Source of the DNA: Tritrichomonas musculus
Taxonomy: Eukaryota; Parabasalia; Tritrichomonadida; Tritrichomonadidae
DNA: 64,000 nucleotides
Reading direction: 5' to 3'
Assembly: GCA_039105265.1 (NCBI GenBank)
Contig: JAPFFF010000002.1
Coordinates: forward strand, 4,836,001 to 4,900,000
Shown: positions 1-11,600 of the stretch, piece by piece
Layout of the letters: each line of letters opens with the position of its first letter
How positions within the stretch are numbered: position 1 is the first letter of the stretch
Notes under the pieces: generated by a model
The model's input: the letters and a program-made list of their open reading frames with translations, nothing else
Told to the model about the DNA's origin: nothing
Databases searched by the model: none
Made by a program: the position numbers and the translations under genes

Positions 1-934
1 TGTTTTTGCTGGCTATTGAAGCACGAGAATGGTTAAACGACTCAATTGGGTTGGTAGTATACTCTGGATCAACTTTACTAAATGTATCAGATATGTCTGA
101 GATTAATTCATCTAGTGTTTTTAATGCTTTAGCATTATATTCTGGGTCCAGATCCTCATGTTCAATAAAATAGTTTGGCATGCTTTCCCATTTCTGGAGT
201 TTTTCTTCATTATTAAAATTTTTGTCATGTAGTAAAATTGAAAAAAAATTTTGAATTAATTCATTAAGGTTTTTCAAATCTTGATCGTTCATGCAAATTT
301 GATTTATAATTTTCTTGGTTTTTTTGCATAAATGATTTGTGTCAAATTTAATTTTGGCAAGAGGAAGTTTTTCTGATATTAATTTATGATCTGTGAGATC
401 GCAATCATGAATGAAAGTTAGATTGCTTAAGGAGTCTATTTGTGTCCTTTCGATGATATGGTTCAATGAAATGCCTTCCATATTTTTTGAATGCTTTTCT
501 GTGGAACTTAAAGAGGCAGCTTGTTCTTTCCCATGGTGAACAAGATGGAAACAAATAATGAAGTTAGTCTTTAAATCCATTAAAATTCCAAGGCAGTGTT
601 GACCATTTCTTCGGTGGCTCCACGAAGCATCGAAGCCTAATTTTATTTGAGTGGTTTTTTTCAGTTCATCCAATTTTTCTTGGCAAACTTTTTCGGCTAA
701 ATCTCTGAGTACAATATCAATTAAAAACAAGTAATCATAATATATTGTTCTTGATATTATGTATTTCTCTGTCATAGAACAATAAGATTCAATTCCTTCA
801 TAGCCATATCCATTGATAATGATTGATAATATCTCTTTCAAGTTTCTTTTGATCTTTTCAATGTTTTTTGGTTTGTGTACATTTCTTTCTAATAATTCTT
901 GAAAAGTTGAATGTCTTAATGTATGTTGATTCAT
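1..934 (-). CDS. DDE transposase, Mutator-like, partial (3' end off window)
   Basis: An open frame of 311 codons starts at the ATG at 934 and runs off the left edge. The protein has a candidate DDE set: D102 in LGFDASWSHRR, an Asp in FIHDCDLTDHK (residues 177-182), and E298 in TTNPIESFNHSRA. The TTNxxESFNxxR block is typical of transposases of the Mutator/MULE superfamily and related DDE families. Family placement comes from reading these motifs, not from a search. An initiator-like TCACTTTT lies at 952-945 with its A 16 nt before the ATG, which supports this start. The terminal repeats cannot be defined because one end is missing. The protein differs clearly from the MULE transposase at 28222, so it is a second family. 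No stop is seen in the visible part, so the copy may be intact. Confidence 0.72.
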   Translation of the reverse strand, partial: MNQHTLRHSTFQELLERNVHKPKNIEKIKRNLKEILSIIINGYGYEGIESYCSMTEKYIISRTIYYDYLFLIDIVLRDLAEKVCQEKLDELKKTTQIKLGFDASWSHRRNGQHCLGILMDLKTNFIICFHLVHHGKEQAASLSSTEKHSKNMEGISLNHIIERTQIDSLSNLTFIHDCDLTDHKLISEKLPLAKIKFDTNHLCKKTKKIINQICMNDQDLKNLNELIQNFFSILLHDKNFNNEEKLQKWESMPNYFIEHEDLDPEYNAKALKTLDELISDISDTFSKVDPEYTTNPIESFNHSRASIASKN

Positions 935-944
935 GAAAAACAAT

Positions 945-952
945 AAAAGTGA
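945..952 (-). promoter_or_regulatory. Initiator-like box of the transposase gene
   Basis: TCACTTTT on the minus strand fits the trichomonad initiator consensus TCA(C/T)(A/T). Its A lies 16 nt upstream of the ATG at 934, the short leader length usual in these organisms. Confidence 0.45.
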
Positions 953-1577
953 AGTAAATATAAACTAAAATTTTTGAACTTCACAAAAAGTCATAAGTAA
1001 TAAAATTTTCTTTGAAATTTTCACAACTTTCTCAAAAGTCAGAACATAGATAATTGAATGTTAATTTTTTATTATTTCATTCAATTGTTTCTATCTTAAA
1101 AAATAAATCATAATAAAAAATGCTTTTGTTCTACAAATATGCATGACAAATTTGTATATATATTAATTCAATGATAAAGTATTTTGAAAATGCTGCATTA
1201 AGTTATTTTAATTAAAATTATTAAGAGGATATTTGAATTCATATAACTTTTCAATAATTTCAAAGCCTATGAGAATATATTTTCAATAAAGTTTTGTATA
1301 AAAAAAAATAAATCTAATTCAAAACTTTATATTTATATTATTTCATTTTTAACCATATTTCCATTAACATATTATCGATAATTTTTTTTTTTACTTTTTA
1401 ATACTTTTTTTAAAAGGATTGTCTCAAATTTTTATTTTTTTAATAATCTTGCTTGATATGTACTATTTTCAAATTCAAATTAAATAAAAAATAAGGAATA
1501 TAAAAAAATTCTTACAATTTTAGAGAGGAATAATCGAAGATAATCCAATTTTATGAATTTTTTCTAAAAAGAAAATA

Positions 1578-1643
1578 TTTGATAAATCTATAAAAAAGCA
1601 TGAATAGATATTCACGCTTTTTAATATTTCAGGATTTATCAAA
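1578..1643. repeat. Two-tier imperfect hairpin
   Basis: The outer pair TTTGATAAATC (from 1578) and GATTTATCAAA (to 1643) encloses an inner pair AAAAAGCATGAAT and ATTCACGCTTTTT with one mismatch. It may be a small fold-back repeat or the end of a decayed element. No target duplication was recognised. Confidence 0.5.
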
Positions 1644-3069
1644 AAGTTTCTCATTGACCGTGTATAAACTGAAAAAGTTCTAAAAACTATTTTCAGATAA
1701 ACTTTTTCTAATTACTCAGCCAATTAAAAATAGAAATTAAAATCATCTAAATAAAAAAAAAAAAGTAAAATGTTAAAAAAAAATTTTTTTGCCTGAAATA
1801 AAAAATTGATTTTAAAAACATCTTATATTTATGACCATATTACTAGATATCAAATAATTTATTTAAAATTGTTATTATTATTATAAGATATGCTTATTTA
1901 TATATATTTCCAAAAATTGAAATAAAAACCTAAAATTATTTTTAATACTATTCAATTGTATCAAAAGTTAAAATAATTAAAATGGCCATTATCACGATTT
2001 AAATAGTGATAAAATGATATATTCATTTTAATTTATTATAATTAAATAATATAATAAGTATATTATATGTTAGTAAATATATTAATTAATATAATAAATA
2101 GATAAGAGCAATAATAAATTTTAGTTAAAATTTTAATTTTAATTCAAATTTTACAATTATCCATTATTTTTATAAAAACTGATTTCATTCCAAAACGCTT
2201 TTTTTTCGTTTTCAAGGCAATATATTGATTTCAAAATCAAATTAGGGTATTTGTTATGCAGTATTAAATACGATAAAAACATTTTATTACGAAATGCTGC
2301 AATTTTCATTATCCAAATTTTTCAATTGTTTGCTTTTCAACTATTGTATCAAGCATTTTTAATCAATACATTTGGTATCGATTATATATACACTTTAATG
2401 ATTTCTAACAATTCTCCTTCTACAAGAGCCGACTTGAAAAATAAAAATTTTCATGTTGTAAAATCAAAATTATTTTATCCCTACCAAAAAAATGTATTTT
2501 TTAGTGTTGACATCAAATATGGATGTAAAATATTCATATTAAAAAAATATTTCATCCAAATTCCATGAGGACTAGCAGATCAAGAATTGGTGTTTTCAAA
2601 ATTATAAAAAAATTCATTATTTCTCATCATCTACGTAGCATTGTTTAACAATAATTGACAAATATTTATAGATGCATGGCATATATATATAATATCATAA
2701 TTTTATTAATAAAAAACCATTCAAGTAATAATTGCATAATCCTAATTTTTGTTATTTTATTTTTTTCCTTTTTTATTCATTTTTCTGAGAAAAATACAAA
2801 ATTTAGAATATTTTACGTTCATCTGTGTTGATTAGAAGTTGAAAATTTGATTTGATAGCTCTGTGGAGCTCCTTTTTTTCTGTACATTTGAATGCCCCTC
2901 AGAAAAGATTGAATTTGCATAGAAATAAATTCAATGATCATACAATTCATTCAAGCAGCACATAGAATAAATTAAAAGATTTCAAAAAAAAGAAAAGCCA
3001 ACTTTACCCTTAAATATAAAAACAAATGAAAGACATCAATTCGGAGATTACAGTTTATTTATAGAACAT

Positions 3070-3750
3070 TTATAATGCCAAATATTTAACTCGATCGATT
3101 CCTTTTTGGAAACTTGATAATAAATCCGATGAAATTATTTCAACAGCAAAAGATTTTGCGTAATATTTTATGCAGGGCATAAACTCAGAATTACAATCAA
3201 GTATTTTATGAGGATTACCTACTAAGATCGTCTTTAAATGCGATATTTGCATTCGAGGATGCCTTTTAAAATTATTTTTTGGTTTTGAAAGAAGTGGAAC
3301 GATGTTTCCCATTGATGTAGCATAACCGACATAATAAAAAACTCTATCTGCATAAAACTTTTCTGCATCTGTAAAATTAATTTTAAATTCTTTATTTCGA
3401 TTATTTCTGAATTCTCTGATACAGTCGATAGGATAGTTTATTCCTGTTGCATATAAAGCTCCAAGTGAACCACCTGTTAAATAAACAATTGATTGCGAAA
3501 CAGCTTTTGGATCATCTTGTATTTTTTCAAAATCTTTATTTAAGCAAGCAATTGTTTCAATAGCAGCACGATAAGAAACTCTTGACACTCCACTCTGAAA
3601 AGCTGCTAAAGAAATATCCAGTAAATCAAAATTTGAATGTGTTTCATGAATTCCTTTAAATACCAAATCTGAAACAAGACCACTTATCATTGCTCCAGCA
3701 AAAGAACGATGAATAGATTCTTTGCTTGAGAGTAATGCATTGTCATTCAT
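3070..3750 (-). CDS. Unknown protein, possibly carrier-like membrane protein
   Basis: This is a 226-residue frame beginning ATG and ending with TAA followed by ATG, so the stop overlaps a TAAA signal. The family is not recognised with confidence. Small-residue-rich, moderately hydrophobic segments recur: FAGAMISGLVSDLVFKGI near residues 17-34, a second around 47-65, and LTGGSLGALYATGINYPIDCIREFR around residue 90-115. The last contains PIDCIR, matching the PX(D/E)XX(K/R) signature of mitochondrial carriers. Trichomonads have a few hydrogenosomal carriers, so a divergent member is possible, but only one such signature is visible and the length is below the usual 300 residues. GxxxG-like helices could also suggest a Tim17-type protein. 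No strict initiator box is seen before the ATG. The frame looks like a real gene because codon content stays even along it and no stop interrupts it. Confidence 0.6.
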   Translation of the reverse strand: MNDNALLSSKESIHRSFAGAMISGLVSDLVFKGIHETHSNFDLLDISLAAFQSGVSRVSYRAAIETIACLNKDFEKIQDDPKAVSQSIVYLTGGSLGALYATGINYPIDCIREFRNNRNKEFKINFTDAEKFYADRVFYYVGYATSMGNIVPLLSKPKNNFKRHPRMQISHLKTILVGNPHKILDCNSEFMPCIKYYAKSFAVEIISSDLLSSFQKGIDRVKYLAL

Positions 3751-4237
3751 TTAAAGAGATTAAGCTGATTGCCGGTTTTATAAAACGAGTTTTATATAAA
3801 CTTTTCTGCGTTTATTTAACTTTTCAGAACATGATAAAAATTAGCTTTGAAAAAATTGAATATTTATTACTGGCTAATTCAAAATTTAACACAAACGGTA
3901 AGAAACTTCCATTCAATTTTATTTTAAAACTATATATATTCCAATTTTGTTTATTAATTATCTCAGAATATCTCAAAGAAAAATATTTATATTATTATAG
4001 TATTATTTTATTTATAAATAACGATTAGTATTTTATTAATTTATAAACATTTTTTTAATAATACTCTAAATTTTTTTTGTTTGGATTATTTTTCGGCATA
4101 CTCTTTTATTATTTCATAATTACATACAATTTTACCATACTTTCCTTGTTTATTATGGAAAAAATGACTTTAATCAAAAATATAATAGAGAATGTGAATG
4201 AAATAGATAAAGAAAATGATCAATAATAAATTCACAA

Positions 4238-7021
4238 ATGCAAATCTTTCATTTCTCAAAAATTCTCTTTAATATTTCATCATTAAATGGCTTCATTAAC
4301 AATATGCTAATCTTTTTTTTCATTGACCAACATATCAAAGAAAAAGTTAAACTTTTTGAATCATTTTACGATAAACTTTATTTTATGACTCAATTACTAG
4401 AACAAGATGATGAAAAATTACAAAAACTAGGAGAATTTTTCAAAATGGTATGGAATAATAGAGTCCCAGCAGAAGAATTTCGTGATTTATTGAAGAAACA
4501 ATTTACCAAAGAAGAAATTGAAAAGATAATTTTATTAATTGTTAAAAAAATAGGCGAAAATCCGAAAGAAATAAGTAGTTCACTTACTCAATATCCCATT
4601 ATAATTATTTCAGAAGACCCATCAATTGCCTTTGCCAACATAAATTTAGAAAATCCATCAGAAATTTCTGATGCTCGAAAAATTATCGAGATGTGCCCTC
4701 CCAACATCTTTAACTCTCTTCCGATCAATACAGAAAAGTCAGCCATTAGTGCACTTAATGCATTACTGGTAGTCCTAATGAATGAAAACAAATCTCAGAT
4801 CAAAAAAGATGTCAATCAATTGTCTCAATCTACATATTTTTCAGTACTTATTTCGTCAGGACGATTATTTTCCCCAGAAAAATTCAAAATGGCACAGGAT
4901 TTATTCACAAAAGCTGATCCATTTGATTGCCCAACTGTTCAATTACCAATAACACAAGTGCATCTAGTGATGGCCTTGTTTCCTGAAGTTTTAATGATTC
5001 CATTTCATTTCAATGACAAATTCCGAACGAATTTTTTAATTTTCACTGTTTTTCAGCTTGTTATTCTTGATCGTTCTAGCATTAAATTTGTCACAATTGA
5101 TTCAATGTTAGCTTATGTTTTTTGCTCTTTTTTGAACTTCTATTTGGTGAGACCAACTTATGCAGTGTCCCACTTTTTGAATACTTTTCCAAAGAAGCAT
5201 TTCAATTCAAAAAATATTGTCAAAGTTAAAGATATTTTTGCAACTAATAAAGATGAAATTCATCGTTATAAAGCCCGTTTTTATTCTCAATATTATGGCA
5301 GTTATGATCAAATTGCTTTTTCAGAAGATCGTGATAATTTTGAAAATGAAGATTCGAATGAAAATTCAGTCAATAATGAAACTGAAAAAATTTTGCACTT
5401 TTTTTATAATCAAAAAGAAAATCATCAAAAACAAGTCCACATATTTAATTCTGATATAATTCATAATCAGCTTCCAAATGGACTTCTTCCAACCTATGAA
5501 GATGCACTTAAATTCTTATTATCAAAACCTGACCAAATTTCAATTGAAACTTTAATAGAAGATGCATTACATTATCCGGCATTCACACCTGAAATAGCAA
5601 ACATCTTCATGCAGAAATTGAAGGAGAAAGATTATCAAGCTGCGGCTATTTTGGCAAATCAAATTTTGAAAAGAATCGAGGACATTCGAATGACTTGGAT
5701 TGAACAACTCGTTTTCTTTCCAATCATGAGAGCTCTGTATGAATGCTTAATTGATATTTATGATGAATATCAATTTGAAGTTTTGTTTTTTCTTTTCATT
5801 TCTTTCTTTGAAGGTTGTTCGAGTCAAGGCGATAAAGAAAATTTGAATGCATTAAGAATTTTCATTTCTTCATTCGATGAACCTTTTCGATTGTTTCTTG
5901 AGAACTTTCTTGTTCGCTCGGATGAATTATACATTTGCAATTGTGGTATAAATGAGGAGAAACCGATTAAAAGATTACTTAATTTTTTGATGAAATGTAA
6001 AGATACAAATGATTTCGATATAGATGAGTTAATAAAATATCCTTATCTTTCATTAGCTGCTCTAATTTGGGGTGCAATAACAGTCCATCCAAACTCGATT
6101 AAATTGTTTTCTTACACATTTCCTAAGTATTCAATATTGAAGCGTTTTTTGGTATATTTTTCTTTTTGTTATAAAGACAAATTCGGCAATTTAATAACAA
6201 CTTCAAATCTTATTTATTCAATCAATACTTCTGAGTGTTCTTTTGAACTTATTGTTAGATTTCCTCCTTCTGATGAATATGAGATTCGTTATGCTATTGT
6301 CCAACACTTGCAAATGATTTCAACTTGCAAAATCAAGATAAAAAATTATCACATGGTGACTCTTTCATGGCGTGCTTGGATTAAAATGTATTCTATAAAA
6401 AAGTTCGTTGTAATTCTTTTAAATACATTGATTTGGGCTTCTCAAGATAAACTTGATGAAACCAGATCTAGAAATCATTTCCTCGCAGCTCAAAGAATTC
6501 TTGCAACCGTTTTTACTAATCCGTTAAAAATTAAAATTTGCATGGAAGCTGAAAATAAAATTAAATTTAACACTGAAATAAATCGATTCGAAATTAATGA
6601 TGAAATTAAAATTGATAAAAGCGAATATGAAAAAAGTGACGAAGAATTAAAAATTGCTGTTTTATCTACAATTGAGTTTGTTAATAGTTATCAAGGTTCG
6701 TATTCTGATGGTTATTCATTTGCCTCTTTTTGTATTCCTTTGATAATGTGCATGAAAAATGATTGGAAATCGGAATTCAAAAAAGTTTTGAATTTGAGTC
6801 ATGAAATGCTGAAAGATTCAGATTTCAAGTCACTGAAAAATTCATTCGCTGCTAACTTTTTGTTCATCTCAATGTCAATTCTTGAAATTCAGGATTTGAT
6901 TCATATAGAAATGTTTGATTCTAAGTTTATACAAATGAATTGGCGGTTTGGCATCAATTACTTTTTCATTCAATCTGAAATGAAAAGATTGCAACAATTG
7001 GGATTGGTATCTATTGAATAA
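4238..7021 (+). CDS. Large unknown helical protein, 927 residues
   Basis: This is the longest intact host-type frame in the window. No catalytic motif, zinc finger, signal peptide or clear membrane segment is seen. The sequence is a long succession of amphipathic helices rich in Leu, Ile, Phe, Lys and Glu, suggesting an ARM/HEAT-like solenoid or a large complex subunit. A more polar linker lies around residues 350-390 (Asn/Glu-rich). The ATG at 4238 is preceded by TTCACA, an initiator-like box with its A only 4 nt upstream. The first 45 residues are less well ordered, so the next in-frame Met codons (about 4307 and 4384) are alternatives. The stop TAA continues as TAAAT, matching the trichomonad poly(A) signal. 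A Mediator or similar transcription subunit is one possible identity, but the sequence alone does not show it. Confidence 0.75.
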   Translation: MQIFHFSKILFNISSLNGFINNMLIFFFIDQHIKEKVKLFESFYDKLYFMTQLLEQDDEKLQKLGEFFKMVWNNRVPAEEFRDLLKKQFTKEEIEKIILLIVKKIGENPKEISSSLTQYPIIIISEDPSIAFANINLENPSEISDARKIIEMCPPNIFNSLPINTEKSAISALNALLVVLMNENKSQIKKDVNQLSQSTYFSVLISSGRLFSPEKFKMAQDLFTKADPFDCPTVQLPITQVHLVMALFPEVLMIPFHFNDKFRTNFLIFTVFQLVILDRSSIKFVTIDSMLAYVFCSFLNFYLVRPTYAVSHFLNTFPKKHFNSKNIVKVKDIFATNKDEIHRYKARFYSQYYGSYDQIAFSEDRDNFENEDSNENSVNNETEKILHFFYNQKENHQKQVHIFNSDIIHNQLPNGLLPTYEDALKFLLSKPDQISIETLIEDALHYPAFTPEIANIFMQKLKEKDYQAAAILANQILKRIEDIRMTWIEQLVFFPIMRALYECLIDIYDEYQFEVLFFLFISFFEGCSSQGDKENLNALRIFISSFDEPFRLFLENFLVRSDELYICNCGINEEKPIKRLLNFLMKCKDTNDFDIDELIKYPYLSLAALIWGAITVHPNSIKLFSYTFPKYSILKRFLVYFSFCYKDKFGNLITTSNLIYSINTSECSFELIVRFPPSDEYEIRYAIVQHLQMISTCKIKIKNYHMVTLSWRAWIKMYSIKKFVVILLNTLIWASQDKLDETRSRNHFLAAQRILATVFTNPLKIKICMEAENKIKFNTEINRFEINDEIKIDKSEYEKSDEELKIAVLSTIEFVNSYQGSYSDGYSFASFCIPLIMCMKNDWKSEFKKVLNLSHEMLKDSDFKSLKNSFAANFLFISMSILEIQDLIHIEMFDSKFIQMNWRFGINYFFIQSEMKRLQQLGLVSIE

Positions 7022-7674
7022 ATATATTTTGTATAATTAGTTGTAATCATTTAATAATACTATTTTAATAAACATTAATATAGAAAGTTAAATCAAATCT
7101 TTTTTATCATTGAATATATAATCAATAATTTAGTAATGAATAAATAAGCAAAGGAAAAGTTTTTCTCAATAAACCAGCAAAAATGATAGGATCAGAAAAT
7201 TCATATACATATATATATGTAGAGCAACTTCATATGTCCACCTTCATAAAGATAATATTGAAAAAAATCTGAAAATGACATTCAAAGATAAGCGAATAAA
7301 ATTTATAACTCATCTTAATTAAACTTTTTTTAATCTAAAAATAATCATGATATACAATAAGTGTATCTTATTTTAAAACTAATAAATATCATTCTTCTCA
7401 ATTTTGAATTTGTTCATTTCAATGATTTTAATTAGTCATATAACTAATTGACTTCATTTTCTTTGACAGTTTATATGCAGCGGTTATTTTCACAATATTT
7501 TAAATGCTACCTAACTGTGATCAATTCAATTACTTTATTTTTTATTTCGAACTCTTATTTCAATATAATAAGGTCAATTTTTTTATTCAAAATTTTTATA
7601 AAAAAAATCAAAGAATCATATTATTATTTATTAATTCAACTGGTCTTTGATTATGATTGAATAAACCAAAAGAT
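7022..7674. other. AT-rich spacer between convergent genes
   Basis: This spacer separates the 3' ends of the 927-residue gene and the first Myb gene. A 70-codon frame at 7448-7660 has no motif and is taken as chance. Confidence 0.55.
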
Positions 7675-8451
7675 TTACCAATCAAGTTCATCAATTGATA
7701 ATTTAATTATTTCATCATCAAATATGATATTATTGTTTACTGGTTTTGATAGTTTTGCATTATCATTTTGATTGACTAATTTACTATCTAAATTACCTTG
7801 GCATTTTTCATTTGTAATACTTGTTACTTCTGATTTCTTTTGATCTTTGTTATCTAAAGATTTACAATTAATGAGACACATTTGTTTTGGGTTATTATCT
7901 ATTAAATATTTGTTCTGTTCATTATTTTTTGAGGCGTTTTGCATTTGAATGAGATCATTTGAAAGATTTGCTAATTTTTTCGTTGTTCTTTTGTTAAACC
8001 AATACCAACGATTTTTAATGGAATTGGTTGATCGTGTGGGGAAATGAGATTTCATTTTTGACCAATGTGTGCCATAGATAGAAACAAGAAAGAAAAGAAG
8101 TCGATCTTCATCTTCAGAGAAAGGCGAATTTTTAAGAGAAGGTTGGAGATAATTAACCCAACGATCACGACATTGTTTAGGAGTTCTTCCAGGGACGAAC
8201 TTTGCAATATCGTTCCAAGATACGTTTTGATAAGTCAAAGCAGCTTTCTTCAAAAGATTATCTTCTTCTTCCGTAAAAAGCTTTCTTTTTGAACATTTAG
8301 ATTCATCATCATTATCTATTAAATCGCTACCATTTTTATTAATAATCAAATTCGTACTTGATTCTGATTCTAAAATTGTAGATCTGAGTTCATTATTAAG
8401 CTCAAATGATTCCAAAAATAAATTCAAAAAAAGTAAATCATTAGATATCAT
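7675..8451 (-). CDS. R2R3-type Myb DNA-binding protein, copy 1
   Basis: The 258-residue protein carries two tandem Myb repeats. R2 lies at about residues 55-103 (RKLFTEEEDNLLKKA to WVNYL) with W79 and W98. R3 lies at about 108-153 (SPFSEDEDRLLFFLV to NRWYWF). The first core Trp of each repeat is replaced by Phe, which is common in divergent Mybs. KQCRDRW and NSIKNRW are the recognition helices, so it should bind DNA as a nuclear transcription regulator. The flanks are low-complexity Asn/Ser/Asp-rich. The ATG at 8451 is preceded by TCATTTTTT with its A 14 nt upstream, and the stop TAA continues into TAAAT. The Myb segment is almost identical at DNA level to that of the gene at 19677, while both flanks differ. 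The 10 kb palindromic element is inserted about 230 bp upstream of this start. Confidence 0.9.
   Translation of the reverse strand: MISNDLLFLNLFLESFELNNELRSTILESESSTNLIINKNGSDLIDNDDESKCSKRKLFTEEEDNLLKKAALTYQNVSWNDIAKFVPGRTPKQCRDRWVNYLQPSLKNSPFSEDEDRLLFFLVSIYGTHWSKMKSHFPTRSTNSIKNRWYWFNKRTTKKLANLSNDLIQMQNASKNNEQNKYLIDNNPKQMCLINCKSLDNKDQKKSEVTSITNEKCQGNLDSKLVNQNDNAKLSKPVNNNIIFDDEIIKLSIDELDW
7995..8289. repeat. Near-identical Myb cassette, copy 1 (pairs with 19973-20267)
   Basis: A 295-bp block encoding both Myb repeats matches 19973-20267 in the same orientation. By eye there are two substitutions and no length change. Identity stops abruptly at both ends, where the two genes become unrelated in sequence. 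Confidence 0.85.
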
Positions 8452-8460
8452 TAAAAATAA

Positions 8461-8467
8461 AAAATGA
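8461..8467 (-). promoter_or_regulatory. Initiator-like box of Myb gene 1
   Basis: TCATTTT on the minus strand has its A at 8465, 14 nt before the ATG, and matches the trichomonad initiator consensus. Confidence 0.5.
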
Positions 8468-8682
8468 TGAAATCAGTTGGTGAATTCAATTTTTTGAACA
8501 CAATTAAACAATTTCACAAAAATTACAATAAAATTTCTTATTAAGAGAATCATAAAATTAGATAATTCCTCATGAAAAAAAAATTCTTTTTATTTTATTT
8601 ATATTGAATGAATTTTAAATAGTTGATCCCGTTTTTTGAACACTTTTTATCATTTATTAAATATAATTTCAATGCTCGATTG

Positions 8683-11600
8683 GGGATAGTATCACTTTTA
8701 AAAACTTTTTTCACTTAAAGTATCACTTTTTGAGAGAGAAAAAAATATCAGTAACACTAATTTGCTTTTAAAAAAATATTAAGTAACACTTTTCCTCTGA
8801 AAAACATATCACTCTAAATTAAAAAAATGTTAAGTGCTGCAGCTTTGGTAGTAAGGAAACTTCAAAAAAATATATATTGATTGGCATCAGACAAAGATTA
8901 TTTCTGTGCAAGCTCGCCTCCAAACAAGGTTTTTATTTGACATATCAAATTACAATTATCCAACACATCTTCAAAAAATGCTTATAAATTAGTGGCTATT
9001 ATAGACAATCGTTTTTGTTTTTTATGTATTTAATCCTAGACGCGAATCTCTGTGTTTTCAAATCAGTGATTAATATCGAATAATCAGATTTCAGACTCCC
9101 ACACTCAGATACGATTCCATATCTCTTTAAATATTATTCTCCATCGTTTTTTACTTATGGTATATGTATTAGATGTTACATATACTAGTTTAAAAATATT
9201 GAATATTTCAATAATATTGAATAAAAAATGTAATAAATAAAAATGTAATTGCAATAAATATATTCTTTATAAAATGTTAATTTCAATTATGCTATTTTTA
9301 TTTCTTTTTCTCTTTTTTTAAAGGAGAAATTAAAGTTTTTTGTTCCAAAAAATTATAAACGTATTTTTTACGAATTTGTTAAAATGTAAACGTGCAACAT
9401 TATTACAAATGTATCAATAAATGAATAAATATTTTTTAAATGCCAATATCCAACTAATTGCTATTATGTTTATTGTATTTCATCAAAATATTGCAATTTT
9501 AAAGTTTTTTTTGATTTAAATATGTGGTTCAGATTATAATTTGAATTGTCTATGCCTAAAATTAGTTTATTTTACCTAATAAAATGCTTTATTACTACAA
9601 TATTCAATTTTTTCAATAAATTTTAGGAGTTTTATAAAAATATCATATTGATATATTAAAGATTCATAAAAAAGAAAAGTGATAAGGAAAATGAAATATA
9701 TTGTGTGATCAAATTTAACAAGGGGAAAATGAAGAGAAATAAAAATAATGATTATGAATAATGAAATGATGGTGGAAAAAAATGATGTAATTTGCAAATT
9801 TATTATTATATTTGAGTAATATTTACAAATGAATCATTTTATTTGCACAAAAATTAAATATATTTGGAAAGAATAAAAAAATGATTATGGCAAAGAAGAA
9901 GAAGAAGAAGAAGAAGATGATGATGACAGAAAAGAAGAAGAAGAAGATGATGATGATGATGACAGAAAAGAAGAAGAAGAAGAAGAAGATGATGATGGTG
10001 ACAGAGAAGAAGAAGAAGAAGAAGAAGATGATGATGACAGAGAAGAAGAAGAAAATGATGATGATGATAGAGAAGAAGAAGAAGAAAATGATGATGATGA
10101 CAGAGAAGAAGAAGAAATTGATGAAGAAGAAGATGATGACAGAGAAGAAGAAGAAGAAAATGATGATGATGGTGACAGAGAAGAAGAAGAAGATGATGAT
10201 GATGACAGAGAAGAAGAAGAAGAAAATGATGATGATGGTGACAGAGAAGAAAAAGAAGATGATGATGATGACAGAGAAGAAAAAGAAGATGATAAAGATG
10301 ATGGCAGAAAAGAAGAAGAAGATGATGATGACAGAGAAGAAGAAGAAGAAGAAGATGATGATAGAGAAGAAGAGGAAGAAGAAGAAGAAGATGATGATGA
10401 CATAAAAGAAGAAGAAGAAGATTCTGATGATGACAGAGAAGAAGAAGAAGAAAATGATGATGATGATGACAGAGAAGAAAAAGAAGATGATGAAGATGAT
10501 GACAGAAAAGAAGAAGAAAATGATGATGATGATGACAGAGAAGAAGAAGAAGAAGATGATGAAGATGATGACAGAAAAGAAGAAGAAAATGATGAAGATG
10601 ATGACAGAAAAGAAGAAGAAGAAGATGATGACAGAGAAGAAGAAGATGATGATGAAGATGATGATGACAGAGAAGAAAAAGAAGATGATGATGATGATGA
10701 TAGCAGAAAAGAAGAAGATGATGATGATGACAGAGAAGAAGAAGAAGAGGATGATGATGACAGAGAAGAAGAAGATGATGACGAAGATGATGGCAGAAAA
10801 GAAGAAAATAATGATGATGATGACAGAGAAGAAGAAGAAGAGGATGATGATGACAGAGAAGAAAAAGAAGATGATGAAGATGATGACAGAAAAGAAGAAG
10901 AAAATGATGATGATGACAGAGAAGAAGAAGAAGAAAATGATGATGATGATGACAGAGAAGAAGAAGAAGAAAATGATGATGATGATGACAGAGAAGAAGA
11001 AGAAAATGATGAAGATGATGACAGAAAAGAAGAAGAAGATGATGAAGATGATGACAGAAAAGAAGAAGAAAATAATGATGATGATGACAGAGAAGAAGAA
11101 GAAGAAAATGATGATGATGATGACAGAGAAGAAGAAGAAAATGATGATGATGACAGAGAAGAAAAAGAAGAAGATGATGATGGTGACAGAGAAGAAGAAG
11201 AAGAGGATGATGATGACAGAGAAGAAGAAGATGATGACGAAGATGATGGCAGAAAAGAAGAAAATAATGATGATGATGACAGAGAAGAAGAAGAAGAAAA
11301 TGATGATGATGATGACAGAGAAGAAAAAGATGATGATGAAGATGATGACAGAAAAGAAGAAGAAAATAATGATGATGATGACAGAGAAGAAGAAGAAGAA
11401 AATGATGATGATGATGACAGAGAAGAAGAAGAAGAAAATGATGATGATGATGACAGAGAAGAAGAAGAAGAAAATGATGATGATGATGACAGAGAAGAAG
11501 AAGAAAATGATGATGATGACAGAGAAGAAAAAGAAGATGATGAAGATGATGACAGAAAAGAAGAAGAAGAAGAAGATGATGATGACAGAGAAGAAGAAGA

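Larger units (their letters stand above)
935..3069. other. AT-rich intergenic stretch, no supported gene
   Basis: The stretch contains A and T runs and short TA-rich repeats but no convincing reading frame. A 105-codon frame at 2251-2568 starts with TTG, has no family-like motif and has composition like its surroundings, so it is treated as chance. The only structure of note is the hairpin at 1578-1643. Confidence 0.6.

Noticed and set aside
2251-2568. 105-codon frame
   Set aside because: Starts with TTG, no initiator box, no recognisable motif, composition as in the surrounding intergenic DNA.
5217-5459. Short frame inside the 927-residue gene, and similar overlapping frames within the kinase, ankyrin and hAT genes
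   Set aside because: They lie wholly inside larger well-supported genes in another frame and have no features of their own.
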